40,025 nt of DNA from Nitrospira sp. (GTDB lineage Bacteria; Nitrospirota; Nitrospiria; Nitrospirales; Nitrospiraceae). The stretch lies in assembly GCA_005116885.1 (NCBI GenBank), contig SWDP01000007.1:105921-145945 (forward strand), read 5' to 3'. A model generated the notes under the pieces. That model had not been told where the DNA came from. It saw only the letters and a program-made list of their open reading frames with translations, and searched no databases. The translations under genes were made by a program, and so were the position numbers. Of the stretch, positions 9,173 to 18,304 are shown piece after piece (positions within the stretch are counted from its first letter, which is position 1; each line of letters begins with the position of its first letter).

Positions 9173-10309
9173 TTACGCGGAGACATACTCCCGATAGACC
9201 AGATCGTGAATCCGTGGGCGGAAGATCTTGATCTTCTCGTTTCTTCGATTCGGATGCACTCGATTGGATAACAGCACCACCTCCAATTCACGGAGTGGAT
9301 CAATCCATAACGACGTCCCCGTAAAGCCGAGATGACCGAACGACCGCTCAGAAAAACTGGACCCCGATGAAGACGGCGCAGACGGAGTATCCCATCCCAA
9401 CGCCCAACTCGATCGAGCGACAGATTCCTGGCGGGTCGTAAACTGCCTGACAAGATCTCCTTCCAGAATCGACTCTCTCCCATGATAGCCGCGGAGCCAG
9501 GCTCCAGAGACCGCCAGTACTGATTCAGCAGTCCCGAATAATCCTGCATGACCTGCAACACCACCCAGCGCTGCAGCATTCTCGTCGTGCACCTCCCCAC
9601 GTAAGAGTCGATTGCGCCACTCGTCCCGTTCAGTCGGGGCGATGCATGACACATCGACAATTGGGCGAAGGCTATCGCGTTGCGCTCCCCCTGCCGTAGG
9701 GCAAAACATCATAGGGTCCGCCCGTAGCGGTCGGACGATGGCATCTTCGCACCAGCGGTCCAACGGCATTCCACTGATACGCTCTACCAGAAACCCCAAC
9801 AACATGAATCCAAGGTCACTATAGACGCAGCGCTCCCCCCGCGCATAGAGCAGCGGCTCATCTCGAATCATCTTCAGTACCAGTTGCGTGACAGCATGAT
9901 TTCCGCCGGAAGGTTCAAGGCCAATCCCTCTGGTCCCCAGCCGCTCGTAGAAGGGCCGCCATCCTGGCAAGCCCGAACGATGAGTCAAAAGGTCTTTCAC
10001 CGTTGCCTGACCGATTGACGTCCCGTCAAGTTCAGCCAAGACTTCCTGTACAGGATCTTCAAGCCTTACCTTGGCCTGTTGCGCCAGAAGCAAGAGCGAT
10101 GTCCCCGTTACTAACGGCTTCGTGAGGGACGCGAGGTCATACAGGCTAGTGGGTTGTACCGGAAGGCCCGAAGGCTCTGACGACAATCGCCCAGCCACCA
10201 CCACACATTGCAGCTCCCCACGAAGACGCACCGCCAGCTGAGCACCGGGGAAGACACCCTCGTCGACGGCCGATTGCAAAGCCGCCTGAATGACATGATG
10301 AGTAGCCAT
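9173..10309 (-). CDS. Serine hydrolase of the beta-lactamase/class C fold
   Basis: 378 residues with the penicillin-recognising fold. The nucleophile motif is S61-L-T-K64. The second motif is Y162-S-D where YxN is usual, and GHLGFTG near residue 325 stands in for the KTG/HTG strand. There is no signal peptide, so it should be cytoplasmic unless the start is misplaced. Substrates of this family include peptidoglycan peptides, esters and beta-lactams, so the exact reaction cannot be named. As the last gene of the dcw run (105 bases after divIVA), a role in cell-wall peptide turnover is plausible but inferred. Confidence 0.85.
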   Translation of the reverse strand: MATHHVIQAALQSAVDEGVFPGAQLAVRLRGELQCVVVAGRLSSEPSGLPVQPTSLYDLASLTKPLVTGTSLLLLAQQAKVRLEDPVQEVLAELDGTSIGQATVKDLLTHRSGLPGWRPFYERLGTRGIGLEPSGGNHAVTQLVLKMIRDEPLLYARGERCVYSDLGFMLLGFLVERISGMPLDRWCEDAIVRPLRADPMMFCPTAGGAQRDSLRPIVDVSCIAPTERDEWRNRLLRGEVHDENAAALGGVAGHAGLFGTAESVLAVSGAWLRGYHGRESILEGDLVRQFTTRQESVARSSWALGWDTPSAPSSSGSSFSERSFGHLGFTGTSLWIDPLRELEVVLLSNRVHPNRRNEKIKIFRPRIHDLVYREYVSA

Positions 10310-10414
10310 GGGCGGGATACCCTATTGTGGGTGGGAAACAATGCGGTTGCGGGGAGCCGCGAGAGCCAGCCTAGAGAACGCCTGAGCCAGCGAGAAGTGG
10401 TCGCTTCTGACGAG

Positions 10415-10927
10415 TTAGAGCCTCGGGCTCGATTCTCCTTCAAGCTTCTCTACCGATGCGGTTGCGGCGTCATGGAACGCCTCATGTTCTTCCACTTCCA
10501 GCATCCGTTCGAACATGCGCAACGACGCCCGCAAGCGTTCAACCATCAGCAAGCGTTGTTTTTGGAGAGACGTGAGGTCACGCTGTGTATCGGTCAGCTC
10601 GACCCTGACCTGATGGATCAGTTGGCCCGCCTTCTGTTCAGCTTCTTTGATGACGAGATCGGCCTCCCGATGAGCATTCCGCTTTACATCCTCTGCCAGC
10701 GATTGAGCAGATAACAGCGTACTCGACAATGTTGCTTCCGTCCGTTTTAACTCGGCAAGTTGCTGTTCCAGAAATACGATCTTTTCTCGCTGAACCGCAT
10801 CGTCTCGATTCAATAATTCGACCGTCTGTGCTATTTCTTCGAGGAAGCGATTCACCTCTTCCTTGTCATATCCGCGGAAAGCAACCTTGAACACCATTTG
10901 CTGGATATCAAGCGGCGTCATTCTCAT
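10415..10927 (-). CDS. divIVA: DivIVA-family cell-division/polarity protein
   Basis: The N-terminal membrane-binding motif (MTPLDIQQMVFKVAFRGYDKEEVNRFLEEI) is typical of DivIVA and is followed by a long coiled coil to about residue 160, rich in Glu, Leu, Gln and Arg. Such proteins gather at curved membrane at the septum or poles. The ORF extends to 10945; I prefer the ATG at 10927, which has GGGGGA about 5 bases ahead. Either start overlaps the end of yggT. Position after ftsZ-yggT matches the usual Gram-positive and Nitrospirota arrangement. Confidence 0.9.
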   Translation of the reverse strand: MRMTPLDIQQMVFKVAFRGYDKEEVNRFLEEIAQTVELLNRDDAVQREKIVFLEQQLAELKRTEATLSSTLLSAQSLAEDVKRNAHREADLVIKEAEQKAGQLIHQVRVELTDTQRDLTSLQKQRLLMVERLRASLRMFERMLEVEEHEAFHDAATASVEKLEGESSPRL

Positions 10928-11243
10928 GGCATCCCCCATGCTCATCTAAGTTCATCCTCATGGCCAATTCCTTGAGTGACTGCACAACCGCGATTTGCAG
11001 GAAATTGATAATCAGGATCACGACGATGGGCGATACATCCATGCCAATCCGCGTGCCAATCAGCCGTCGAATTGGAGCGAGGACCGGTTCGGTCGCACGA
11101 TTGAGAAATTGGACGATCGGATTCCATGGATCCGGGTTAACCCACGAGATCAGGGCGCGAGCAATGATCACCCACATATAGAGCCATAATACATAGTCAA
11201 GAATCGAGGCCATTGCCGAAAGAACATTCCCCGCGACAAACAT
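10908..11243 (-). CDS. yggT: YggT-family membrane protein
   Basis: 111 residues with two hydrophobic segments (about 8-30 and 70-90) flanking the signature WVNPDPWNPIVQFLNRATEPVLAPIRRLI. The family is linked genetically with cell division and envelope assembly but has no settled activity. Its ATG shares bases with the proC stop (TGATG), and its own end overlaps divIVA. Confidence 0.92.
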   Translation of the reverse strand: MFVAGNVLSAMASILDYVLWLYMWVIIARALISWVNPDPWNPIVQFLNRATEPVLAPIRRLIGTRIGMDVSPIVVILIINFLQIAVVQSLKELAMRMNLDEHGGCHENDAA

Positions 11244-12061
11244 CAGCGCCCCAACTCTTTCGATCGCGTGGTAGCCGCTTCAACCGCAGCCATTAATGTA
11301 GCACGAAACCCCCCCTGTTCAAGCCGATGAAGTCCGGCGATGGTGGTGCCTCCAGGTGAGGCCACTCGATCTTTCAGCTGAGCAGGGTGTGCGCCTGATT
11401 CGAGCACCAAGCGAGCCGCGCCAAGTACTGTCTGTGCCGCAAGGAGTTCGGCGGTCTGCCGTGGCAAACCCATCATCACTCCCCCATCCGCCAACGCTTC
11501 AATGGCCTGAAACACATAGGCCGGGCCACTCCCACTCAGGCCAGTCACCGCATCCATCAATCGTTCCTCAACCAGGACCACACGACCGACCACTTCGAAT
11601 ACCATTCGAGCCACATGACCATCATCCTCAGTGACCGTGCTACCAAAAGTTAGCGCAGTCATACCCTCCCGGACCAATGCTGGAATATTCGGCATCGCAC
11701 GAACAACCCGCCCCCCCCCGGAAATCTGTTCGGCGATTGTCGGAATCTTCACCCCTGCCACAATAGAGATCACAAGGGCATGGGCCAGGATTGGGGCAAG
11801 CTCCCTGAGCACAACAGGGAGTGCCTGAGGCTTCACGGCCAAAATGACCACGTCAGCCCAGACAACCGCTTCACGGTTGGCAGAACCAACCCGAATGCCG
11901 AACTGCTCTTTTAAGCGATCGCGGCGCTCGGGAACGGGATCCGTTGCCCAAATGACGTCAGCAGAACATACCTGCCCTGCAAGGAGACCACCGATCATGG
12001 CCTCAGCCATCTGGCCGCCTCCGATGAACGCAATCTTCTTTATGATCGTTGAACTAGACAC
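11243..12061 (-). CDS. proC: Pyrroline-5-carboxylate reductase
   Basis: The last step of proline synthesis: NAD(P)H-dependent reduction of pyrroline-5-carboxylate. The Rossmann fold begins with IAFIGGGQMAEAMIGGLL. The C-terminal dimerisation and active-site signature, GLSGSGPAYVFQAIEALADGGV and later SPGGTTIAGLHRLE, is complete. 272 residues is standard. A yggS-type PLP gene often lies between this gene and pgeF elsewhere, but here only 127 bases lie there, with no gene. Confidence 0.97.
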   Translation of the reverse strand: MSSSTIIKKIAFIGGGQMAEAMIGGLLAGQVCSADVIWATDPVPERRDRLKEQFGIRVGSANREAVVWADVVILAVKPQALPVVLRELAPILAHALVISIVAGVKIPTIAEQISGGGRVVRAMPNIPALVREGMTALTFGSTVTEDDGHVARMVFEVVGRVVLVEERLMDAVTGLSGSGPAYVFQAIEALADGGVMMGLPRQTAELLAAQTVLGAARLVLESGAHPAQLKDRVASPGGTTIAGLHRLEQGGFRATLMAAVEAATTRSKELGR

Positions 12062-12188
12062 ACCCGCTCCCCAACCGTACCACGATACTCATCCGACATA
12101 CCGATTGCGCGCCCCCTCAAAGAAATGCGACGAAGCTCTGACGTATTGTACAGACCCCCCAGATAAATGTCAGCGCACACCCTCCGAC

Positions 12189-12935
12189 TCACTCTGAGTT
12201 GTGAGAGAGTAGCGTGATCCCGCTGACCATCGTTCCGTTCACCCGGCCTTCCCGTCGATAGGAATAAAACAGCTGATCGTGGCAGATCGTGCATACATTC
12301 ACCGCTGAAACAGCGGATGTGGACACGCCCGCTCCTTCCACTTGCCGGCGGATCAAGCCCTTGAGATCGAGCCGAGCTTTATGCCCTCGATAGTCATGCA
12401 CGACCGACTCCCAATCAGACAACCCCAATCGAAGCTGGTCGAGCACCGGATTGTCCACTTCATAGCAGCAAGGGCCGGCTGATGGTCCAATACTGACTCG
12501 CAGATCCGACTGGGTCGACCCGAATCGGCTCGCCATCAGTGTGAGCGTTTTCGAAACAATCCCAGCCACCGCGCCCCGCCAACCGGCATGAATCGCTGCG
12601 ACAACGCGCCGGCGTGGGTCATGCACGAGCACGGGGACACAATCCGCCGTGCGCACGGCTACTGTCACGCCTGGTTGATCGGTCACCAACGCATCCCACC
12701 CACCGGGAAACCGATCCGACTCCGTGAGTGGACGATCCAGCACCAGCGCCTCAGTTCCGTGCACTTGCTTGACGGACAGCAGCCAGCCGCGCCCCTGCGC
12801 ACCAGACTGACGAGCGGGAATTCCGACATCGAATCCCAGTGAGTGTGCGTGACGGCGCGTGCCGAAGAAATGCCGAACACCGTCGCGCGCGGACGCAAAG
12901 GCAGGAACCGTAATGACTGCTGCACTCATAGTCAT
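12189..12935 (-). CDS. pgeF: Peptidoglycan editing factor / purine nucleosidase-like, PgeF (YfiH/DUF152)
   Basis: A YlmD/YfiH-family protein. Known members hydrolyse or edit wrongly made UDP-MurNAc-L-Ser and act on purine nucleosides. The metal-site residues are present: His in KQVHG, Cys in RTADCVPV, and His in AAIHAGWRG. The later IGPSAGPCCYEVD and NVCTICHDQLFYSYRRE match the family. 248 residues; the ATG at 12929 is an alternative start with better GGGG spacing. It lies 39 bases after ftsZ, a conserved neighbourhood. Confidence 0.93.
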   Translation of the reverse strand: MTMSAAVITVPAFASARDGVRHFFGTRRHAHSLGFDVGIPARQSGAQGRGWLLSVKQVHGTEALVLDRPLTESDRFPGGWDALVTDQPGVTVAVRTADCVPVLVHDPRRRVVAAIHAGWRGAVAGIVSKTLTLMASRFGSTQSDLRVSIGPSAGPCCYEVDNPVLDQLRLGLSDWESVVHDYRGHKARLDLKGLIRRQVEGAGVSTSAVSAVNVCTICHDQLFYSYRREGRVNGTMVSGITLLSHNSE

Positions 12936-12974
12936 ACCCCGCTATGACCGACTCACGCCGACAACCGCGTCTGC

Positions 12975-14174
12975 TCAGTCGACCTGCTTGCGCAGGAAGG
13001 TGGGTACATCCCACTCGTCATCAGTGACCGCGGCAGCGCGTTCCATCGATACTCTTCCATCTCCCATCCGCCGCAAGTAGGTTGGGCGATCGAAATCTTT
13101 GAAGGGCCGCTCCGCGTACGATCGTTCTCCCACCGTCTGGCCGGCGCCGCTGGTCACCGTCTGTTGCACAGGACGGGACGCCCGAACCGCGGCCACGGGA
13201 ACCGGAGCAGGCAGATCCTCCCGTTCAAACCCTGTCGCAATCACGGTCACAACCAAGTCATCGCCCATATCGGGGTTGATCACCTGTCCAACAATGATGT
13301 TGGCTTCAGGGTCAGCGGTCTGTTGAACAATCGTCGCCGCTTCCTCGATCTCATGCAACGTCATGTTGGGCCCACCGGTGATATTCAGCAACACCCCACG
13401 TGCACCCTCGACACTCCCCTCCTCCAACAACGGACTACAAATCGCCTTTTGCGCCGCTTCGATCGCTCGATTCGTTCCGCGCGCCACGCCCATCCCCATC
13501 ACCGCGCGGCCCGTATGGGACATGACGGTTCGGACATCGGCGAAATCCACATTGACATGGCCGGTGGTCGTGATCACATCGGCAATTCCTTGAATGGCCT
13601 GCCGGAGGACATCATCAGCGACCTTAAACGCTTCGAGCAGCGGCGTCGCTTTGTCGACGATGCCGAGCAATCGCTGATTCGGGATTATCAGTAAGGTGTC
13701 AACATGCCGGCGGAGATCGCGGACCCCTTCGTCCGCATGGAGCATCCGGCGATGACCTTCATACGAAAAAGGCTTCGTGACGACCCCGACCGTCAAGATA
13801 CCGAGTTCACGCGCGATACTCGCCACAATCGGCGCGGCACCCGTTCCGGTTCCACCGCCCATTCCGGCGGTCACGAACACCATGTCGGCGCCCTCAAGAC
13901 ACTCCCGAATCTGATCTTTGCTTTCCAGTGCCGAATCCTTTCCGACTTCTGGCTTGGCCCCGGCGCCGAGCCCTCTGGTCCGTTCAGGGCCCAGCTGAAC
14001 TTTATACGACGCCCGCGATCGTTCCAACGCCTGCAGATCCGTATTCGCCGCGATGAAATCGACCCGAGCTAATCCGGACGTAATCATGGTGTTCAACGCA
14101 TTACACCCGGCGCCACCGACACCGATCACTTTAATCCGAACGGGAGACACAACATCCTCTTCAAACGAAAACAT
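12975..14174 (-). CDS. ftsZ: Cell-division GTPase FtsZ
   Basis: The tubulin-like protein that forms the division ring. The GTP-binding loop GGGTGTG is at about 106-112, the N-terminal [11 protein letters not shown] and the T7-loop [11 protein letters not shown] are intact, and the C-terminal peptide [13 protein letters not shown] should bind FtsA. The reading frame stays open to 14225, but the ATG at 14174 has AAGGGAGGTG 6 bases upstream and starts with the normal MFSFEED. This gives 399 residues and a 54-base gap after ftsA. Confidence 0.98.
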   Translation of the reverse strand: MFSFEEDVVSPVRIKVIGVGGAGCNALNTMITSGLARVDFIAANTDLQALERSRASYKVQLGPERTRGLGAGAKPEVGKDSALESKDQIRECLEGADMVFVTAGMGGGTGTGAAPIVASIARELGILTVGVVTKPFSYEGHRRMLHADEGVRDLRRHVDTLLIIPNQRLLGIVDKATPLLEAFKVADDVLRQAIQGIADVITTTGHVNVDFADVRTVMSHTGRAVMGMGVARGTNRAIEAAQKAICSPLLEEGSVEGARGVLLNITGGPNMTLHEIEEAATIVQQTADPEANIIVGQVINPDMGDDLVVTVIATGFEREDLPAPVPVAAVRASRPVQQTVTSGAGQTVGERSYAERPFKDFDRPTYLRRMGDGRVSMERAAAVTDDEWDVPTFLRKQVD

Positions 14175-14228
14175 CAGGACACCTCCCTTGATAAAATCCG
14201 CAAGGCGGACATTCGCCTCACGCATCGG

Positions 14229-15473
14229 TTAGAACAACTCGAAGAACCATCCCCTCATACGAGTCAAGACCTTATCCAACGGCCGCCCACTGCGCAGACC
14301 CGCGATGGCCATCTCCTCAAGATGGCGTCGGGCATGGAGCAGCAGTCCGACGCCCGTGGCATGTATGGGGTTGCTGACGATGTCGCGAAGCCCTCCGAGA
14401 CCACCGGGTGCGCCACGGCGAGCCGGGAGATTCAAGACCTGCTCTGCCGCATCGGGCATCCCTTCCAACAACGATGTCCCACCGGTAATCACCACTCCGG
14501 CTCCCACCATGCCCTCGTAGCCGGCACGTGCGATTTCCCGACGAACCAGCTCGAATATTTCTTCGACCCGTGGCTCAAGAATCTCGGCAAGATCGCGGCG
14601 CAAGCACCTCCGTGCTGGACGGTCGCCGACCGACGGAACCTCGACCATTTCATGGCCCTGCACCAACCCTGTTCTGGCGATCCCGTGCTGCAATTTAATT
14701 TTCTCGGCTTCCGTTTGAGAGGTCAGCAATCCGATGGCAAGATCCTTCGTCAAGTTCTGCCCACCGATCGGCAAAACCGCAGAGTGCCTGATACTCCCGT
14801 CCAGGAAGATCGCGAGGTCGGTTGTCCCACCGCCAAGATCGATCATGACGACGCCCAGATCGCGTTCTTCCTGGCTGAGGACGGCCTCACTGGACGCCAA
14901 AGGCTGCAACACCATGTCGATAACATCGAGGCCCGCGCGATTCACACACTTGATGATATTCTGCGCCGACGTCACAGCGCCGGTAATGACATGAACATTG
15001 ACTTCGAGACGGTTCCCGGACAGACCTAACGGCTCCCGAACCCCTTCTTGCCCATCGACCATGAATTCACGAGGAAGCACGTGAAGAATCCGCCGTTCAT
15101 GGGGGACGACGGCCAGAGTCCGCGCACTTTCGATCGCACGCTGGATGTCTTCCCGCGTGACTTCTGCCTTTTTGAGCGCGACGACCCCTTTGCAGTTTTC
15201 CGCAGAGATGTGGCTGCCTGCAATGCCGGTATAGACGGAATTGATCTGAACCGCCGCCATCAGCTCGGCTTCCTCCACCGCCTTCTTGATCGATTCCACG
15301 GTGCTCTCGATGTCGACCACGACACCCTTGCGAAGCCCTCGCGACGGACTGGATCCCACCCCGATAATATTGAGCACGCCATCATCGGTGATTTCCGACA
15401 CGATGGCGCAGATCTTCGTGGTCCCGATATCTAACCCCACAAGAATCTGATCACGCTTCGGCACAGCCCTCAC
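14229..15473 (-). CDS. ftsA: Cell-division protein FtsA
   Basis: An actin-like ATPase that ties FtsZ filaments to the membrane. The phosphate-1 motif VGLDIGTTKICAIV opens the protein, the inserted 1C domain follows, and VVMIDLGGGTTDLAI and VVITGGTSLLEG complete the nucleotide site. The last residues, RMRGWFFELF, form the amphipathic membrane-targeting helix. The GTG start at 15473 overlaps the ftsQ stop (GTGA); a second GTG is three codons in. 414 residues, normal for FtsA. Confidence 0.97.
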   Translation of the reverse strand: MRAVPKRDQILVGLDIGTTKICAIVSEITDDGVLNIIGVGSSPSRGLRKGVVVDIESTVESIKKAVEEAELMAAVQINSVYTGIAGSHISAENCKGVVALKKAEVTREDIQRAIESARTLAVVPHERRILHVLPREFMVDGQEGVREPLGLSGNRLEVNVHVITGAVTSAQNIIKCVNRAGLDVIDMVLQPLASSEAVLSQEERDLGVVMIDLGGGTTDLAIFLDGSIRHSAVLPIGGQNLTKDLAIGLLTSQTEAEKIKLQHGIARTGLVQGHEMVEVPSVGDRPARRCLRRDLAEILEPRVEEIFELVRREIARAGYEGMVGAGVVITGGTSLLEGMPDAAEQVLNLPARRGAPGGLGGLRDIVSNPIHATGVGLLLHARRHLEEMAIAGLRSGRPLDKVLTRMRGWFFELF

Positions 15474-16339
15474 ACCCTTTCTCGCACAATGACGCGATTG
15501 TCATACCGTAAATCGATCTCGTTCACTGCACCCGTCCGATTATCGAATGGGCTGGTTTTAAATGACGGATTCACCTTCCGAAATCGCTCCCATTGATCGA
15601 CCAGAGAATCGCCTCCAAACTGAAATCGCACCCCGTTGGCCGACGCCACCACATTCGAGACATTCGTGAGATCGATTTCAACCCTCCCGCCGAACGTATT
15701 GGCGATGAGCTTGGCCAACACGACTCCGGACTGAACCGCATGACGTACACCTGATTCGCCGTGCTGAAGAGGCTGAGCCTCCAAGCCAATCAACAGGGGT
15801 AGAGCCTGATCATCCTGCCTGCCTAGTTTGGCGAGAAGATGTCCGCCTTCATCACTCAACCAATGGTCCGCGCCTGCGCGAATAATCACGGCTGGCGTTC
15901 GCTCCACCACCGTGATATGCAGAATATGCGGCGGCCGGCGTTCGACCGTCGCCTCCTTAATCCATGCGTGCGCCTGCACTCGCTCAGCAAGAAACGATGT
16001 GCTGATTTGATGCAGTCCCATGCCTGGCTTCAACACGAGCCGCTCTAATATTTCCGGTTTCGTCACTCGGTGCATACCCTCAATCTCTACGTCACGGATT
16101 TCTAGCCAACCCTGAAGCATGGGTCCCATTTCTCGCGTGATGATGGTCAATCCCCACGCCAACGCGGCAAGACCGAGAATCCATCGCCCCACGAGCAACG
16201 CACGCCTACGCCGTGAGAGCAACGTCTCCCGACGCGCCTGTTGGCGTTGATCCGCGACCTGACTGGCACGCGCGCCCTTCCATTGGTTCGACCGTGGGCC
16301 GATGGGAGGCGCCGCTCGTTTCCGCATGAGTATCTTCAT
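15470..16339 (-). CDS. ftsQ: Cell-division protein FtsQ
   Basis: A single-pass septal protein: a basic cytoplasmic N-terminus (1-50), one membrane segment (about 52-70), and a POTRA domain (about 80-150, beginning IRDVEIEGMHRVTKPEIL) followed by the FtsQ beta domain. It bridges the early Z-ring and the late FtsW/FtsI synthase. 289 residues. The ATG at 16339 or the ATG at 16327 could be used. It starts 7 bases after ddl and overlaps ftsA by 4 bases. Confidence 0.93.
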   Translation of the reverse strand: MKILMRKRAAPPIGPRSNQWKGARASQVADQRQQARRETLLSRRRRALLVGRWILGLAALAWGLTIITREMGPMLQGWLEIRDVEIEGMHRVTKPEILERLVLKPGMGLHQISTSFLAERVQAHAWIKEATVERRPPHILHITVVERTPAVIIRAGADHWLSDEGGHLLAKLGRQDDQALPLLIGLEAQPLQHGESGVRHAVQSGVVLAKLIANTFGGRVEIDLTNVSNVVASANGVRFQFGGDSLVDQWERFRKVNPSFKTSPFDNRTGAVNEIDLRYDNRVIVRERV

Positions 16340-16346
16340 GGCACGT

Positions 16347-17345
16347 TCACTTCCCCTGACGAACGGTCAAGGCGACCGCGCGAGTGAGTGCGGACTCAAG
16401 AATCCGTTCGGTCAACTCGTCATAGTCGATTCGGGCCTGTGCCGCCGCCATCGGGAGCAAACTCGTTTCAGTCATGCCCGGCGCGGTATTGATCTCCAAT
16501 ACGACCGGGCGGCCGCGCGGGGTGATACGGAAATCGACTCGGGCCGCACCCTCACAGCCCAGTACGTGATACGTGCGCAACGCCAACATCCGAATCTGCC
16601 TGGTCACTGCGGCGCTCAAGGGTGCAGGGCAGAGATATTGGGTTTTCCCCTTTTCGTACTTCGCGGCAAAATCGTAAAAGCCTCCCGGCGCCACGATTTC
16701 CACAGCAGGAAGCACCAGCGGAGAGACATGGTGTCCTCCGATGATCGACACCGTCACCTCATGCCCCGGGATATAGGTCTCGACCATCGCATCCACGTCA
16801 TAGCGATGGGCCAAGGCCAGAGCATCACGCCATTGCGACGGTTTGCGCACAATCGTGACCCCAATCGTGGACCCTTGCGAAGCAGGCTTCACCACAAGGG
16901 GCCAGCGCAATTTTTCCGCGCGCAACAGGGTGGCGCTGGAAACCTTCTCTCCTCGCTTCACAACCGCGCCGGCTGGGACAGGAATACGAGCTGAAGCCAA
17001 GAGTGTTTTCGTGGTGACTTTATGCATACCGATCGCACTCGCCTGGACACCGGATCCGGTGTAGGGAATTCCCAACGTCTCCAGAAATCCTTGAATCGCT
17101 CCATCTTCCCCGCCGGGCCCATGCAAAGCCAAAAACGCCAGGTCGATCTTCCGATCGTGCAGATCCTGAGAGAGCGTCGGCCCGACATCAATGGCGACTG
17201 CATCGTAACCACGGCGGACCAACGATCGGTGAACCGCTGCGCCTGTCCGAAGCGACACCTCGCGCTCAGCCGATTGTCCACCCATCAGCACCCCGATGCG
17301 GGCACGGGTCAGAAGCGGCCGCTCTGTCGAATGAAGCTCACTCAT
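16347..17345 (-). CDS. ddl: D-alanine--D-alanine ligase
   Basis: An ATP-grasp ligase making the D-Ala-D-Ala end of the peptidoglycan peptide. N-terminal GVLMGGQSAEREVSLRTG, the substrate segment LHGPGGEDGAIQGFLETLGIPYTGSG, the ATP-grasp KPASQGSTIGV and the Mg-binding EINTAPGMTE are all present. 332 residues, near family length. It starts 4 bases after murB ends, and ftsQ starts 7 bases after it, so translation is probably coupled. Confidence 0.97.
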   Translation of the reverse strand: MSELHSTERPLLTRARIGVLMGGQSAEREVSLRTGAAVHRSLVRRGYDAVAIDVGPTLSQDLHDRKIDLAFLALHGPGGEDGAIQGFLETLGIPYTGSGVQASAIGMHKVTTKTLLASARIPVPAGAVVKRGEKVSSATLLRAEKLRWPLVVKPASQGSTIGVTIVRKPSQWRDALALAHRYDVDAMVETYIPGHEVTVSIIGGHHVSPLVLPAVEIVAPGGFYDFAAKYEKGKTQYLCPAPLSAAVTRQIRMLALRTYHVLGCEGAARVDFRITPRGRPVVLEINTAPGMTETSLLPMAAAQARIDYDELTERILESALTRAVALTVRQGK

Positions 17346-17349
17346 ACCG

Positions 17350-18300
17350 CTATGTCTCTCCTACGATTTTCAGTTCAAGATCTAACCGCACCCCCACCCG
17401 ACGGCGAATTGCACGGCGGACCTTCCCGATCAACGCCGTCACATCTGCCGCATTCGCCTGACCACGATTAACCATGAAGTTGGCATGCTTCATCGAGACT
17501 TCCGCATCGCCGACACGTGCACCCTTGAGGCCGACTGCCTCAATCAGTCGCCCGGCAGAATCGTTCGGAGGATTCTTGAACACACACCCGGCGCTGGGCA
17601 TTGCGAGCGGTTGTGTGTCTCGTCGATAGTGGAGATAGTCCTTGACCACTCGCTGGATTTCCGATTGGACCCCTGGCTTTAATTGAAGCCAGACTCCCAC
17701 CACGATGCCGCGTGGCAGCAAGGCCCGTCGATATTCGAACCTCACCTGAGCTGCCTCCAGGTCCACAATCTGGCCTTTCATATTCACCATGCGAACAGCC
17801 TTGATCGAATCCTTCATTTCACCGAGCTTTGTCCCGGCATTCATGACGACACAGCCGGCCGCTGTTCCAGGAATTCCCGCCGCCCATTCCAGTCCCGCAA
17901 GGGAATGACGGATCGCGTACCCAATCAATGTCGGCATCCCGACTCCCCCTTCGGCATACAACACCGCCGTCGGTTCTTCCTTGATAGCCCGCAGCCGCGC
18001 CAAGCTGACCACAATGCCGCGAATGCCTCCGTCTCGGATAAGGAGGTTCGTTCCGCCCAGGACGAACAACGGGATCTTGCGTGCACGCGCCTGCCGAACC
18101 ACCAGACAGACATCGTCAATATCCGCGGGCTCACAGACGACATCCGCCGGCCCTCCGATCTTAAACGAGGTGTACTCTCGCAGCGGAGCCCGGAAGGATG
18201 TGGATCCCCTGAGACCGGCCACCGCAGCGCGCACATCTGTCTGCGTAAACTTCGCATGCGCGTGTGCGGTTGTCCTAACACCTTGGCTCCCTCGCGTCAT
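17350..18300 (-). CDS. murB: UDP-N-acetylenolpyruvoylglucosamine reductase
   Basis: An FAD enzyme that completes UDP-MurNAc. The FAD domain shows FKIGGPADVV and a G-G-T-N-L-L-I-R-D segment, and the active site shows SAGCVFKNP with AGRLIEAVGLKG. The C-terminal HANFMVNRGQA is typical of MurB. The roughly 316-residue length and absence of an extra C-terminal domain suggest a type II enzyme. It starts 4 bases after murC. Confidence 0.96.
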   Translation of the reverse strand: MTRGSQGVRTTAHAHAKFTQTDVRAAVAGLRGSTSFRAPLREYTSFKIGGPADVVCEPADIDDVCLVVRQARARKIPLFVLGGTNLLIRDGGIRGIVVSLARLRAIKEEPTAVLYAEGGVGMPTLIGYAIRHSLAGLEWAAGIPGTAAGCVVMNAGTKLGEMKDSIKAVRMVNMKGQIVDLEAAQVRFEYRRALLPRGIVVGVWLQLKPGVQSEIQRVVKDYLHYRRDTQPLAMPSAGCVFKNPPNDSAGRLIEAVGLKGARVGDAEVSMKHANFMVNRGQANAADVTALIGKVRRAIRRRVGVRLDLELKIVGET

Positions 18301-18304
18301 CGCA

